The notes beneath the pieces were generated by a model that worked only from the letters and a program-made list of their open reading frames with translations, was not told the origin of the DNA and did no database searches. From assembly GCA_009908855.1 (NCBI GenBank), contig JAAAOM010000046.1:1-64000 (forward strand): a stretch of DNA of 64,000 nucleotides, read 5' to 3'. This DNA is from Bacteroidota bacterium. Its GTDB lineage: Bacteria > Bacteroidota > Bacteroidia > Bacteroidales > JAAAOM01. The translations under genes and the position numbers were made by a program. Positions 24,844 through 34,931 of the stretch are shown piece after piece. Numbering within the stretch: position 1 is the first letter of the stretch; every line of letters begins with the position of its first letter.

Positions 24844-26742
24844 TTAATAAGCCCTGATATTTTTCCCTTCTATAAAATTGATAAATGAATTGGTAACTAC
24901 TTTATTACCTCCCGGTGTGGGGTAATTGCCGGTAAAATACCAATCTCCCTTATCGTTCGGACAAGCCTTGTGTAAATTTTCGATGCTTTGATAAACCAGT
25001 TTCACCTCTGCTTTGATATCAGGTGTTTTAAGCATATCTGCTATTTTGTCTGATATTTCCTGAGCAGTAAATGGTTTATAGATTTCTTTTACATAATTTA
25101 TAATTTCTTCTTTGGGCTTACCCTGTTGGGCCTTGCATTTATTATACACATCGTTAATCACACCCGACTGATTGGTCTCGCGAAGCAATTCAATAGCCGC
25201 TCTAAATGCAATAAAATCACCCAATTTGGCCATGTCAATACCGTAACAGTCGGGATACCGTATTTGCGGAGACGAGGATATGATCACAATGCGTTTGGGT
25301 TCCAATCGGTCGAGGATACGGATGATGCTATACTTAAGGGTCGTTCCGCGTACAATTGAATCGTCGATAATTGCCAGGTTATCAACACCTTTATTAATAG
25401 TGTCATAGGTTACATCGTACACATGGCCCACCAGGTCATCTCGTCCGTTATCTTCTGAGATAAACGTGCGCAGTTTAATGTCTTTCAATGCAATTTTCTC
25501 TACGCGTGGCCGCATATCTATGATTGCCTCGATTTCTTTTTCGGTAGGATTTTTTAGGGCGGCCAGTTGTTTTTTCTTTTGTTCTTTCAGGTACGTTTCT
25601 GCTCCCTTCACCATACCATAATAAGCTGTTTCGGCGGTGTTAGGGATAAAGGAGAAAACGGTGTTTTTTAGATCGTAATCAACAGCTTTTAGAATATCAG
25701 GTGTTAGCAGTTCGCCCAGCATTTTGCGTTCGCGGTAGATAAATGCATCGCTGCCCCTTGAAAAATATATGCGTTCGAAGGCACAGGCATGTCTTTCTTT
25801 GGGCTCACGAACGGTGTCTATTTTAATTTCGCCATTTTGTTTCATTACAATGGCGTTACCGGGGGGTAATTCATGCACCTGGTCTGTTTTTACGTTAAGC
25901 ACGGTTTGAATAACCGGACGTTCGGAGGCTACAACGGCAATTTCATCGTCGTAGTAATAATATGCAGGACGTATCCCCCATGGGTCTCGCATCACAAAGG
26001 CATCGCCATGTCCCAGCATACCGGCAATGGTGTAGCCCCCGTCCCATTTTTTACTGGATTCGGCCAATACCCCGTGCACATCCAGGTTTTCAGCAATTTT
26101 TTTGGTAATCTCTACATTTTCCAGTCCCTGTGCTTTGTATTTGTCGAATTCTTTTTGCACTTCTTCATCCAGGAAATGGCCTACATTTTCGAGTACTGTA
26201 ACGGTGTCTGAAAAATCTTTCGGATGTTGCCCGAGCTCAACCAGGTGGTCGAAAATCTCTTTTACATTGGTCATGTTAAAATTACCGGATAACACCAGGT
26301 TTCTGGTTTTCCAGTTATTCTGGCGCAGTACCGGATGCACATTTTCTATCTTATTTTTACCGAAAGTACCATATCTCAGATGCCCCAGGTAAATTTCTCC
26401 GGCAAATGAAATGTTATCTTTTGCCCATTTGGGGTCTTTCAGTAAGGAAGGATTTTTGGCTTCTGCTTTGTCAAAACTTTCGTAGATAGTTTTAAAAATA
26501 TCTTCAATGGCATTTTTGGCAATGGACCGGTAGCGGTGGATGTATTTATTACCAGGGGGTAAATCAATTTTAAGGCACACAACACCGGCACCGTCCTGAC
26601 CACGATTGTGTTGCTTTTCCATAAGCAGGTATAGCTTCTGTAACCCGTAACGCCATGTGCCATATTTTAACTGGTAATACTCCAAAGGCTTCCGAAGCCT
26701 TATCATTGCTACTCCACACTCGTGTTTTATCTCTTCGGTCAT
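24844..26742 (-). CDS. Amidophosphoribosyltransferase-like protein (long form)
   Basis: 632 residues, longer than PurF (about 470-510). The N-terminal glutaminase domain holds the nucleophile region HECGVAMIRLRKP and NRGQDGAGVVCLK, and also YLGHLRYGTFG and LVLSGNFNMTN. The phosphoribosyltransferase half has the PRPP loop NLAIIDDSIVRGTTLKYSI near 465-483, and a 100-residue C-terminal extension follows. This long paralogue is common in Bacteroidota beside the normal PurF, and its exact role (purine synthesis or a related amidotransfer) is unclear. The catalytic Cys sits at residue 9, so a short propeptide would need removal. Confidence 0.75.
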   Translation of the reverse strand: MTEEIKHECGVAMIRLRKPLEYYQLKYGTWRYGLQKLYLLMEKQHNRGQDGAGVVCLKIDLPPGNKYIHRYRSIAKNAIEDIFKTIYESFDKAEAKNPSLLKDPKWAKDNISFAGEIYLGHLRYGTFGKNKIENVHPVLRQNNWKTRNLVLSGNFNMTNVKEIFDHLVELGQHPKDFSDTVTVLENVGHFLDEEVQKEFDKYKAQGLENVEITKKIAENLDVHGVLAESSKKWDGGYTIAGMLGHGDAFVMRDPWGIRPAYYYYDDEIAVVASERPVIQTVLNVKTDQVHELPPGNAIVMKQNGEIKIDTVREPKERHACAFERIYFSRGSDAFIYRERKMLGELLTPDILKAVDYDLKNTVFSFIPNTAETAYYGMVKGAETYLKEQKKKQLAALKNPTEKEIEAIIDMRPRVEKIALKDIKLRTFISEDNGRDDLVGHVYDVTYDTINKGVDNLAIIDDSIVRGTTLKYSIIRILDRLEPKRIVIISSSPQIRYPDCYGIDMAKLGDFIAFRAAIELLRETNQSGVINDVYNKCKAQQGKPKEEIINYVKEIYKPFTAQEISDKIADMLKTPDIKAEVKLVYQSIENLHKACPNDKGDWYFTGNYPTPGGNKVVTNSFINFIEGKNIRAY

Positions 26743-26769
26743 CCTGTCAATCTATAATTATAACTCAAA

Positions 26770-27222
26770 TTACTCTTCTGGTAAATTAAAATAATAGGGT
26801 ACGATGTAGGCATCTTCCGGGAAGATATGGGAAATTTTCTCCAGGAATTTTTGTGCATCCGATTTTATGTAAAATTTCCCGACATATACCCTCCACCAGG
26901 GTGAATCGGGCTCCAGATATACTTCTGTATCGTCAAAATGGTTGATAAATTTTGATCTGGCTTCAATGGCTTTTTCGCGGGCGCCCTGGCCTGATTCGGA
27001 AAATATATTGATACGATAGCCGCGAAATCCTTTTGAATCGGATCGATACTCGGAGTATAGTTCAGTTACTTTTCTGATTTGGTAGTCCTGATAAATATGA
27101 ATTTCACCTTCTCCTGGTTGGGGTTTTTCTAAATGACTGAAAAAATCCTGTGCGAACGCACTGCATAAAGCGATTATGGATAATAATAATGTTACAGCCG
27201 GTTTTCTTGTTAACATTTGCAA
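26770..27222 (-). CDS. Exported SPOR-domain-like protein
   Basis: 150 residues with an N-terminal signal peptide (LLLSIIALCSAFAQ). The mature part from about residue 60 reads RGYRINIFSESGQGAREKAIEARSKFINHFDDTEVYLEPDSPWWRVYVGKFYIKSDAQKFLEKIS, the alternating pattern of a SPOR domain (two beta-alpha-beta repeats, GKF near the second). SPOR domains bind denuded glycan strands at division sites. It lies 27 bases before the amidophosphoribosyltransferase-like gene on the same strand. Confidence 0.7.
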   Translation of the reverse strand: MQMLTRKPAVTLLLSIIALCSAFAQDFFSHLEKPQPGEGEIHIYQDYQIRKVTELYSEYRSDSKGFRGYRINIFSESGQGAREKAIEARSKFINHFDDTEVYLEPDSPWWRVYVGKFYIKSDAQKFLEKISHIFPEDAYIVPYYFNLPEE

Positions 27223-27237
27223 TATTAAATTTCAGTG

Positions 27238-27245
27238 CAAAAATA
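27238..27245 (-). promoter_or_regulatory. -7 promoter element TATTTTTG before the SPOR gene
   Basis: On the minus strand TATTTTTG matches TAnnTTTG 15 bases before the start of the SPOR-like gene, leaving a very short leader. No strong -33 element was seen. Confidence 0.4.
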
Positions 27246-27281
27246 GTTAAATTTTGAAGGAATAGAAGTGTTGTTGATATC

Positions 27282-27728
27282 TTAAAATTGAACGGTCTTT
27301 TCTTCAAGAACACGAATTTGCTTTTTCCATAAAAAGGAATGCGCTTTCAGGGTTCCTTCAACTTTTAAATGTGCTTGTCCGTTTTCACGCATAGCCATGA
27401 ACATGGAGGCGCCGGTTAATATGTTGGCCAATCGTATTTGTACATTCACAGGGTAAGTGGCTTTGGTTTTGCGCATGATCTTTACTGCTTCATTGGCTTG
27501 TAACCGACCCAGGTATCGATCGTTGGCGAAAACTTTTAAATCCAGCGCATCAATGGTAAAGCTCATTTTATTGGGGTTGTCAATCTCAAGCTCCATAAAA
27601 ACCTGCGCTGCATTGTCTTTGAATCCTTTAAACTCAACTTTTTTGATGTCGGTAAGTTCTACTTCGGTGAAATTATTGCAGGACGATAAAAGAAAAATAA
27701 AACTGATAAAAATGAAAATCTGCCTCAT
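27282..27728 (-). CDS. LEA type 2-like lipoprotein
   Basis: 148 residues. Lipoprotein signal FIFISFIFLLSSC with lipobox LSSC. The mature part (EVELTDIKKVEFKGFKDNAAQVFMELEIDNPNKMSFTIDALDLKVFANDRYLGRL) is the immunoglobulin-like LEA14/WHy type repeat with the NPN motif. Role in the envelope unknown. It begins 4 bases after the TonB receptor stop, so the two are probably co-transcribed. Confidence 0.7.
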   Translation of the reverse strand: MRQIFIFISFIFLLSSCNNFTEVELTDIKKVEFKGFKDNAAQVFMELEIDNPNKMSFTIDALDLKVFANDRYLGRLQANEAVKIMRKTKATYPVNVQIRLANILTGASMFMAMRENGQAHLKVEGTLKAHSFLWKKQIRVLEEKTVQF

Positions 27729-27732
27729 GCTA

Positions 27733-30201
27733 TTAAAAATTAATTCTGTACAAAGCCATAAAAGCGGCTACATTTTGTTGGTATACCCGGTCGTATTGTC
27801 CTGTATCGGTATCAAAATAAACGTCAAATACATTTTTATGTTGCGTTAAATTTCCCAGATCAAGTGCCCATTCCTGAGAAAAATTTTTGTTGTTCTGCTT
27901 GAATCCAATACGAAAATCGAGCCTGAAATAATCCTTTGACTGTCGTGAATAACTCTTATCGCGGTTATATATATCTTCATCTCTTGCTTCCAGCTCCTGC
28001 CAGTTGTCATGTACCGGGGTGTATCTTTTACCGCCTCCCCAAACCGTTCTAATATCTAAGGTTATACGGTTGCTATTACCGATCTCAAATTCATATCCTC
28101 CCAACATGTTTACCACAAAATTTGTATTGAAAATGGTATTGTGTGCTAAGTTGTTTGAACCGGTATAGGTTGATTCGAACAGGGAACCGGTAAGTAACAT
28201 ATAGTAATTGTTGCTCAAAAATTTTTCGATGGTTAATTCGGCACCATAGTTTTCTCCGGTTCCGGTGTTTTCCAGGCTATCCATCAGGGAAATGAAAAAA
28301 TTCACTCCTTCATTGAGCACTGAATAGTTGGAGGTTTGTTGCTCCACCGGCACATTGGACAGGTCCTGGTAATAAGTTTCCAGCTTGATACGCCAATGGG
28401 GGGCCGGCAGATAATCATATCCGGCCACATAATGCTGACTATAAATGAAATCGAGGTTTTTATTGGTTTTAATAATTGTATTGCTTTTTTCATCGTTGCT
28501 TCTTACAAAGTAAAGCATGCGGGGCGGTAGTTGACTATGCCACCCATAGCCCAGGCTAAAGGCATGTTTTTGTGCGAATTTCCAACGCAGACTGGCACGT
28601 GGTTCCAGCACCTTTGTCTGGTTATATCCCAGGTGCATATAATTTAAACCCAGGTTCATGGATACATCATCTGTAAATTTATGCAGCCACTGGCCATAAA
28701 TGCGATAGAGCTGAAGCATCTCTTCCTGATCCAGTGTTTTGAATCTTTTAACCGTATGTGTTGAGTCATTTGAATCGTAATGCGCTGTGTCAACTATTTC
28801 CTGGTATGACAGGTTGTAATGATCGTAATAAAAACCAGCCTGGATAATATTTTTGGCGTTGGTTTTATATTTAAGATGAGATGCCAGTGTGGTTTTCCAC
28901 TCACGATAGGTGTTGTCAACAGCCGGAAAGCTGAATTCATTTTCGAGCGTATAATTACCGGCGTCCTCCTGCTGCCAGTAAAACTGATACCGGTCAATGT
29001 CAACACCGCTTGATGATATTTGGGATGAAAGCGTGGTGCGCAGGCTTGTTTTTTTGTTGAAATAATATTTATGTGTCAATCCGGTCGTAATTAAATCAGA
29101 CCCGTAATCGGTGCTTTGCTCGGCGCTGGAATAGGTATTGTTTTCTGTACTTTCCGGCTCACGCGAAGGCTGGAAATCAATATTACTTTTACCCATTATA
29201 CCGAACAATGAAAAATTTCCGATATTATCAGTCGGCAGATCCAATTTAAAGGAGAGGTCCTGGTAGTAAGGAATGGCATCACCGGTTCCGGTGGGTAGGC
29301 CAATGTCATGCATCAATGCCAGGGTTGAATACCGGTAATTAGCCAGGTACGAAGCGCTTTTTCCTTTTAGAAAAGGGCCTTCCACGCCGGCCTCGAAACC
29401 ATTTAACCCGACCTGCGCAACATATTCTCGTTTTTGGCTGTTACCTGAACGCATGCGCAAATCAAATGCCCCGGCCAGGGCATTGGAGAATTCGGCAGGG
29501 AAGGCGCCGGTATAAAAGTCGGAATTGGCAAGCAGGTTGTTATTGAGCATACCAATAGGCCCGCCGGTTGTTCCGAGTTGTCCAAAATGGTTAGGATTGG
29601 GTATGGCTATACCATCCAACCGCCAAAGCAATCCCATGGGTGAATTGCCGCGTATGATAATATCGTTTCGTGAATCATTTTGGCTGGTAACACCGGCATA
29701 GTTGGAAACCAGTCGAGCCACATCACCCAGGCTGCCGGCAAATCGCTCAGTCTCTTCAACTGTAAAGGATCGCGCACCTACCAGGGCCATTTCATTGATG
29801 GGGCGTTCTTTTTCGGTGTACGATTTAATCACTACTTCATCCAGTTGTTCTACACGCTCTTCCAGCTCCACGCGCAGGAACAATTCTTTGCCCGAGCTAA
29901 GCAGCACATCACTACGCAGGGTTTCTTTATAGCCCAGGTAACGAAACCGCAATGTATGTCTGCCTACGGGTACATCTTCCAGTATAAAATTACCCGCTCC
30001 GTTGGTTACAACACCCTTATAATCGGGTATGGAGAGTAGTTCAACAGTAGCGCCAATGAGCGGCACTTTGGTGTCCTGATCAATTACCACACCCCGTATG
30101 TTCTGAGTGATTGCCGTTTGTTGGGAAAAACCCTGTATGGCTAATAAAAAGAATAAAACGGTAACAATTAATTTTCCGACACAATGATTATTAAATAACA
30201 T
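27733..30201 (-). CDS. TonB-dependent receptor with carboxypeptidase-like N-terminal domain
   Basis: About 822 residues from the ATG ending at 30201, which begins the signal peptide (LIVTVLFFLLAIQGFSQ); the track start adds 27 residues. Order of domains: CarboxypepD_reg-like beta-sandwich (IRGVVIDQDTKVPLIGATVELL), plug with NDIIIRGNSPMGLLWRLDGIAIPNPNHFG, then a 22-strand type beta-barrel ending in aromatic Phe (ALYRINF). No SusD partner is adjacent, so it is not a standard polysaccharide locus; the downstream partner is a lipoprotein. Substrate unknown (metal chelate, peptide or vitamin possible). Confidence 0.85.
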   Translation of the reverse strand: MLFNNHCVGKLIVTVLFFLLAIQGFSQQTAITQNIRGVVIDQDTKVPLIGATVELLSIPDYKGVVTNGAGNFILEDVPVGRHTLRFRYLGYKETLRSDVLLSSGKELFLRVELEERVEQLDEVVIKSYTEKERPINEMALVGARSFTVEETERFAGSLGDVARLVSNYAGVTSQNDSRNDIIIRGNSPMGLLWRLDGIAIPNPNHFGQLGTTGGPIGMLNNNLLANSDFYTGAFPAEFSNALAGAFDLRMRSGNSQKREYVAQVGLNGFEAGVEGPFLKGKSASYLANYRYSTLALMHDIGLPTGTGDAIPYYQDLSFKLDLPTDNIGNFSLFGIMGKSNIDFQPSREPESTENNTYSSAEQSTDYGSDLITTGLTHKYYFNKKTSLRTTLSSQISSSGVDIDRYQFYWQQEDAGNYTLENEFSFPAVDNTYREWKTTLASHLKYKTNAKNIIQAGFYYDHYNLSYQEIVDTAHYDSNDSTHTVKRFKTLDQEEMLQLYRIYGQWLHKFTDDVSMNLGLNYMHLGYNQTKVLEPRASLRWKFAQKHAFSLGYGWHSQLPPRMLYFVRSNDEKSNTIIKTNKNLDFIYSQHYVAGYDYLPAPHWRIKLETYYQDLSNVPVEQQTSNYSVLNEGVNFFISLMDSLENTGTGENYGAELTIEKFLSNNYYMLLTGSLFESTYTGSNNLAHNTIFNTNFVVNMLGGYEFEIGNSNRITLDIRTVWGGGKRYTPVHDNWQELEARDEDIYNRDKSYSRQSKDYFRLDFRIGFKQNNKNFSQEWALDLGNLTQHKNVFDVYFDTDTGQYDRVYQQNVAAFMALYRINF

Positions 30202-30318
30202 TACGGTTAATGATTGATTTGCGGGTGGAAAGTTAAGAAAATAGTCTTGTTTTAATACATCTTTAACAAGCAGGTAATTCAATATACTTATTATTGGAAC
30301 AGGCTGGAATGATTGAAA

Positions 30319-30585
30319 TTAATGCACTGATTTTGATATTTCCGTCGGATATTCCGGGAAATAACTTTCAATGACCGTCAGGTTAAAAGTCTTCATGATC
30401 ATTGTATTTGGTTCGCGTTTTAGTAAGAATTTGAAGGAGCGATGCACCAATTCGGTCTTATCTATTTTACCGCCGGTGAGCTTCAGGTGGTATTCATCTG
30501 CAACGGTTACTTCATGCGTGGTTGATGGACTCCCTTCTACGGTTACTTTAAAAAGATTCTCGTCTATCGGTGTTACTTGTACCAT
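30319..30585 (-). CDS. Small conserved hypothetical protein
   Basis: 88 residues, no signal peptide, rich in beta-strand residues (FKVTVEGSPSTTHEVTVADEYHLKLTGGKI), ending ESYFPEYPTEISKSVH. No family recognised. It lies 101 bases after the AraC-type regulator on the same strand as the cupin and regulator, so it may be their target or partner. It is kept as a real gene because its codon pattern is coherent and no competing ORF covers the spot. Confidence 0.5.
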   Translation of the reverse strand: MVQVTPIDENLFKVTVEGSPSTTHEVTVADEYHLKLTGGKIDKTELVHRSFKFLLKREPNTMIMKTFNLTVIESYFPEYPTEISKSVH

Positions 30586-30686
30586 ATTTTTTTTATGCGA
30601 AAGAAAAGAAATTCAGTTGGGAAAGTCAAGCCCGTGTTTTCAGGAATCCTTGCTTCATTTCTGTCATATCATGTGTGATTCAATTT

Positions 30687-31514
30687 CTAATGGCCATCAT
30701 GTAAAGGAATGACACCATATTTCCCACGATTGCTCATAAATGCCCGGGGCGGTGCGCCGGCAAAGTTTCTGAACTCTCTAATAAAGTGTGATTGATCAGC
30801 AAAACCCAGTTCATAACCGGCTTGTGTGAGACTGGTATGGCCTGCCTGCATGTATTTTTGGATAGCATTGAAACGAGCCAGCCGGATGTATTCTTTGGTA
30901 GTGATCCCATAACGCTTCTTAAATTCCCGTTGTAACTGTCGTGCACTAATGGGGATATATTCATTGAGGATATTTAGATTCAGCATTCCGTTATATTGGC
31001 GTATTAATTCCATGGCTTTTTGGGTATAATCAAAATGCTTTTGGAAGTCGTTTAGCTTTTTTAACATGAATTGATTGGCCATGTTAACCCTGTCTTGTAT
31101 GGTTGCCGCATCCCGGATGCGACTGCAGAAATCCTTGAATTTTTTGCCAAGAACACTGGTGCTGTCCTCATAAGTTGCTAAAAATTCCGATGGCGATATA
31201 CCAAAAATATTCGAAATGCCCTCTGGATAAAACCGGATGCCAAAAACCTTTACCAGCTCTTTGAAATGAACCTCGTATGGTTTTGTATACATCCCGATAA
31301 TGGTGAAATCAGGTGAGTTTTTCCACTCCAATTGATCGGTGGTTAATGCACAATGATAGTGGGTTATATGAATGATCAGCTCAATATATCCATTAGGCAA
31401 TATGGATTGCACAAAATGCTGTTCCCTGTTCCGGTTGAATTCGCCCGTCCAATAGGATTGGATATATTTATCGACAGCCGGGGCTGGTTTGTATTCTGAT
31501 AAAACAATGTGCAT
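30687..31514 (-). CDS. AraC-family transcriptional regulator
   Basis: 275 residues. The N-terminal part (KYIQSYWTGEF, LPNGYIELIIH, FGIRFYPEGI) matches the DUF6597/sensor-like domain common in Bacteroidota AraC proteins. The C-terminal 100 residues hold two helix-turn-helix units: ISARQLQREFKKRYGITTKEYIRLARFNAIQKY and LTQAGYELGFADQSHFIREFRNFAGAPPRAF. It lies 18 bases after a cupin gene, so the pair is probably one transcript. The ligand is unknown. Confidence 0.85.
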   Translation of the reverse strand: MHIVLSEYKPAPAVDKYIQSYWTGEFNRNREQHFVQSILPNGYIELIIHITHYHCALTTDQLEWKNSPDFTIIGMYTKPYEVHFKELVKVFGIRFYPEGISNIFGISPSEFLATYEDSTSVLGKKFKDFCSRIRDAATIQDRVNMANQFMLKKLNDFQKHFDYTQKAMELIRQYNGMLNLNILNEYIPISARQLQREFKKRYGITTKEYIRLARFNAIQKYMQAGHTSLTQAGYELGFADQSHFIREFRNFAGAPPRAFMSNRGKYGVIPLHDGH

Positions 31515-31532
31515 AGTTATTACAATACCGAT

Positions 31533-31949
31533 TTACAGCTGAGCCGTATCAACTACATTTGTATGTAAAGGTAGCCAATCTTTATCAAAGGTAGCCACGA
31601 TGTTATTGACACCACCAAAAACGCCCAGGATTCTGGCTTTTGTTGATCCGATATTTTTGAAATCATGGGGCACCATTTCAGGGACAAGCACGATTTCGCC
31701 TTTTCGCACCTCCCCTTTTTCCTGGCCAATGGTAGCTTCCAGATGTCCGTCCAAAATTACCAACAGCTCTTCGGCAGAGTCGGTATGGCTGCCCAGGTTA
31801 TCGCCCGGTTCAATCTCAAAATACACCGTGGCCAATTGTTTCGATCCATGCGCTCCTATTAACGGGAAAGTGGCTTTGCAGTGTTGTTTGGCATCATTCA
31901 CTGCTGTTAACTCATTGAGTTCAATGTTGTTTAAACTTGCTGTTGTCAT
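31533..31949 (-). CDS. Cupin-domain protein
   Basis: 138 residues from the ATG ending at 31949; the track start adds 42 residues that run through the promoter. The single cupin barrel shows motif 1 EPGDNLGSHTDSAEELLVILDGHLEATIG and motif 2 PEMVPHDFKNIGSTKARILGVFGG, with His and Glu metal ligands. It is co-directional with the AraC gene. It could be a small-molecule-binding or dioxygenase-like protein; the substrate is unknown. Confidence 0.75.
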   Translation of the reverse strand: MTTASLNNIELNELTAVNDAKQHCKATFPLIGAHGSKQLATVYFEIEPGDNLGSHTDSAEELLVILDGHLEATIGQEKGEVRKGEIVLVPEMVPHDFKNIGSTKARILGVFGGVNNIVATFDKDWLPLHTNVVDTAQL

Positions 31950-31980
31950 TGTTTTAATTTTTAGTGAATTATTATGCTGA

Positions 31981-31988
31981 CAAAAGTA
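31981..31988 (-). promoter_or_regulatory. -7 promoter element TACTTTTG before the cupin gene
   Basis: On the minus strand TACTTTTG fits TAnnTTTG, 31 bases before the chosen cupin start. This supports the shorter start, since the longer ORF would begin upstream of the transcript. Confidence 0.45.
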
Positions 31989-32101
31989 TGGCGTGGCCAA
32001 TCCGAAAAATTGAATAAAAACGACATTTTGCATACCGGGGTTTTTATGTATTATATTATGTATAGCCTTAATCATTCATTCGCTTATTTACACAAAGTTT
32101 T

Positions 32102-32109
32102 TACTTTTG
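32102..32109 (+). promoter_or_regulatory. -7 promoter element TACTTTTG before leuS
   Basis: The same octamer as before the divergent cupin gene, here on the plus strand, giving a leader of about 120 bases to leuS. No clear -33 element. No T-box or leader-peptide signature was seen in the leader. Confidence 0.4.
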
Positions 32110-32236
32110 CATTCATTATGGAATAAGGGTATTGATGATTCAATCGGTTCATTGGCAGGGATTGTACTTAAAGCATGTATAATATCCCTGCGAACTTTGG
32201 GTTTATATGGATCATTTAGCTGAAACAATTTACACA

Positions 32237-34900
32237 ATGGAATATAATTTCACGGCCATAGAGCAAAAGTGGCAACAGTTCTGGGAAAAGAATAAAACAT
32301 TTAAAACATCTGACGATACCAGCAGGAAAAAATATTACATCCTGGATATGTTCCCGTATCCTTCCGGTGCAGGATTACATGTGGGCCATCCGGAGGGGTA
32401 CACGGCAACCGATATTGTAAGCCGTTACAAGCGTATGAAAGGATTTAATGTGTTGCACCCCATGGGTTGGGATGCATTCGGACTGCCGGCCGAGCAGTAT
32501 GCCATCCAAACAGGTACACATCCTGCCGTAACCACACAAAAAAATTGTGATAATTTCCGTCGTCAGATCAAGTCACTCGGGCTGAGCTATGACTGGGACC
32601 GTGAAATCAATACGACAGATCCCCGCTATTTCAAATGGACTCAATGGATATTCATTCAGTTATATAACACCTGGTTTGATGAGCAACAACAAAAAGGCCG
32701 CCCGATAAGCGAGCTAAAAGTACCGGATAACTACAAATCACAGGGGTTTGACAATAAAAATGCCTACATCGATGCCAAACGACTGGCCTATTATGACAAT
32801 GCCCAGGTATGGTGGTGCGAAAACTGCAAAATAGTTTGTGCCAATGAAGAAGTACTGACTGACGGAACACACGAAAAATGTGGTTACCAGGTTGTTAAAA
32901 AAAACCTGAAGCAATGGATGTTACGTATTCCGCATTACGCCGAAAGGTTGTTGGACGGACTGGAAGGATTGGATTGGCCGGAGGGTGTAAAAGACATGCA
33001 AAAAAACTGGATTGGCCGTTCAACAGGCGCCGAAGTGCATTTTCCGTTGGCGGGTTCCGACAAATCGATAGAGGTATACACCACCCGTCCTGATACCCTT
33101 TTCGGTGCCACTTACATGGTGCTGGCTCCCGAGCATGAATTGGTGAATGAAATTACCACCCCGGAGCATCGACAAACCGTATCAGAATATACCCGGGCAG
33201 CTTCTCTTAAATCGGAGCTGGACCGTACTGAGCTGGCCAAAGAAAAAACCGGTGTTTTTACCGGCAGCTATGCCATTAATCCATTAACCAATCAACAAAT
33301 ACCTGTTTGGGTGGCCGATTATGTGCTTACCGGTTATGGAACCGGTGCTATTATGGCCGTTCCCGCTCATGATACACGCGATTTCGATTTTGCCAAAACA
33401 TTCGGCTTACCCGTGGTTTGCATTCTTGACCCGGAACAGAACACCGACAATGAATCACGGCAAAAAATTCTGGAAGGCAATATGTGCTGGCCCGAGGATG
33501 GCCAATACATCAATTCAGCCAACCCTGACAAGGGGATTGATATTAACGGACTGAACAAAGAAAATGGCATCCAAAAAATAGTTGAATGGCTGGAGCAACA
33601 GCAAATCGGGAAAGCCAAAATAAACTATAAACTGCGCGATTGGCTATTCAGCCGTCAACGTTATTGGGGAGAACCATTCCCGGTGATCCACTGGGAAGAT
33701 GGCGAAATAACCATGCTCAATGAGAATGACCTGCCCCTTGAACTTCCTGAATTAGACAAGTATGAACCGGGCGCCAATGGTGAATCACCCCTGGCAAATG
33801 CCGATGAATGGCTTATTGTTACCGATAAGAACGGACGAAAAGGAAGGCGTGAAACCAATACCATGCCGCAATGGGCGGGGTCATGCTGGTACTACCTCCG
33901 TTATATCGATCCGGCAAACAATGAGGCTCCCTTTAACAAGGCTAAAGAAAACTATTGGATGCCGGTGGACCTGTACATTGGCGGTGCCGAACATGCGGTT
34001 TTACACCTGTTATACAGCCGTTTTTGGCATAAGGTGCTCTACGACCTGGGTATAGTTTCAACCGATGAGCCTTTTCAAAAATTATATAACCAGGGTATGA
34101 TCCTGGCCTTTGCCTATGAAACATCAACCGGTGCTAAAGTGGCAACCGACATGGTGGAGGAAAAGGAGGGAAAATTTTACCATATCGAAAACGGCGAAGA
34201 AGTGCAGCAAATCGTTGCCAAAATGTCAAAATCGTTAAAAAACGTAGTAAACCCCGACGATGTTGTGGAACGATATGGCGCTGATTCGTTACGGCTCTAC
34301 GAAATGTTTATGGGCCCGCTGGATGCCACAAAACCCTGGGCTGACCAGGGTGTAAAAGGGGTATTCGGTTTCCTGGGCAGGGTATATCGATTCTTTGCAA
34401 ACCTTGATAATATTAATGGCCACAACAAGGAAGATGCAGAGGTATTGAAACTGCTGCATCAAACCATTATTAAAGTTGAATCGGATATTGAGAATCTGAA
34501 ATTCAATACAGCCATCTCGGCATTGATGGTTTTTACAAATTTAGCCATCAAAAAAGGCAAGGTATGCAAGGAAACCGCTGAGTTGTTTACCCAAATACTC
34601 AGTCCGTTTGCGCCACATTTGGGTGAAGAGCTGTGGAATTTATACGGCCATACCGGTAGTATTACCTATGAGCCATGGCCTATAGCCAATCCTGAATTCC
34701 TAAAGGAAGATACTTTTGAGTATCCCGTATCTTTTAACGGCAAAATGCGCTTTAAACTTGAATTGCCCATAGATATGCCGGTCAATGAAATTGAACAGGA
34801 GGTATTGAACAATCCCAGGTCAGAAAAATGGATGGAGCAAAAAACCGTCCGTAAAATAATTGTTGTACCCAAAAAGATTATCAATGTGGTTGTTTCATAG
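32237..34900 (+). CDS. leuS: Leucyl-tRNA synthetase
   Basis: Class I aminoacyl-tRNA synthetase, about 887 residues from the ATG at 32237 ([19 protein letters not shown]); the track start at 32207 adds ten residues. HIGH motif region [17 protein letters not shown] at about 41-57, editing domain with [21 protein letters not shown] and [20 protein letters not shown], catalytic KMSKS in [17 protein letters not shown], and a C-terminal anticodon-binding helical domain. Charges tRNA-Leu in the cytosol. Full length, no lesions. Confidence 0.97.
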   Translation: MEYNFTAIEQKWQQFWEKNKTFKTSDDTSRKKYYILDMFPYPSGAGLHVGHPEGYTATDIVSRYKRMKGFNVLHPMGWDAFGLPAEQYAIQTGTHPAVTTQKNCDNFRRQIKSLGLSYDWDREINTTDPRYFKWTQWIFIQLYNTWFDEQQQKGRPISELKVPDNYKSQGFDNKNAYIDAKRLAYYDNAQVWWCENCKIVCANEEVLTDGTHEKCGYQVVKKNLKQWMLRIPHYAERLLDGLEGLDWPEGVKDMQKNWIGRSTGAEVHFPLAGSDKSIEVYTTRPDTLFGATYMVLAPEHELVNEITTPEHRQTVSEYTRAASLKSELDRTELAKEKTGVFTGSYAINPLTNQQIPVWVADYVLTGYGTGAIMAVPAHDTRDFDFAKTFGLPVVCILDPEQNTDNESRQKILEGNMCWPEDGQYINSANPDKGIDINGLNKENGIQKIVEWLEQQQIGKAKINYKLRDWLFSRQRYWGEPFPVIHWEDGEITMLNENDLPLELPELDKYEPGANGESPLANADEWLIVTDKNGRKGRRETNTMPQWAGSCWYYLRYIDPANNEAPFNKAKENYWMPVDLYIGGAEHAVLHLLYSRFWHKVLYDLGIVSTDEPFQKLYNQGMILAFAYETSTGAKVATDMVEEKEGKFYHIENGEEVQQIVAKMSKSLKNVVNPDDVVERYGADSLRLYEMFMGPLDATKPWADQGVKGVFGFLGRVYRFFANLDNINGHNKEDAEVLKLLHQTIIKVESDIENLKFNTAISALMVFTNLAIKKGKVCKETAELFTQILSPFAPHLGEELWNLYGHTGSITYEPWPIANPEFLKEDTFEYPVSFNGKMRFKLELPIDMPVNEIEQEVLNNPRSEKWMEQKTVRKIIVVPKKIINVVVS

Positions 34901-34931
34901 TTGTTGTTGCATCCCGAAAATCCAATGGTAA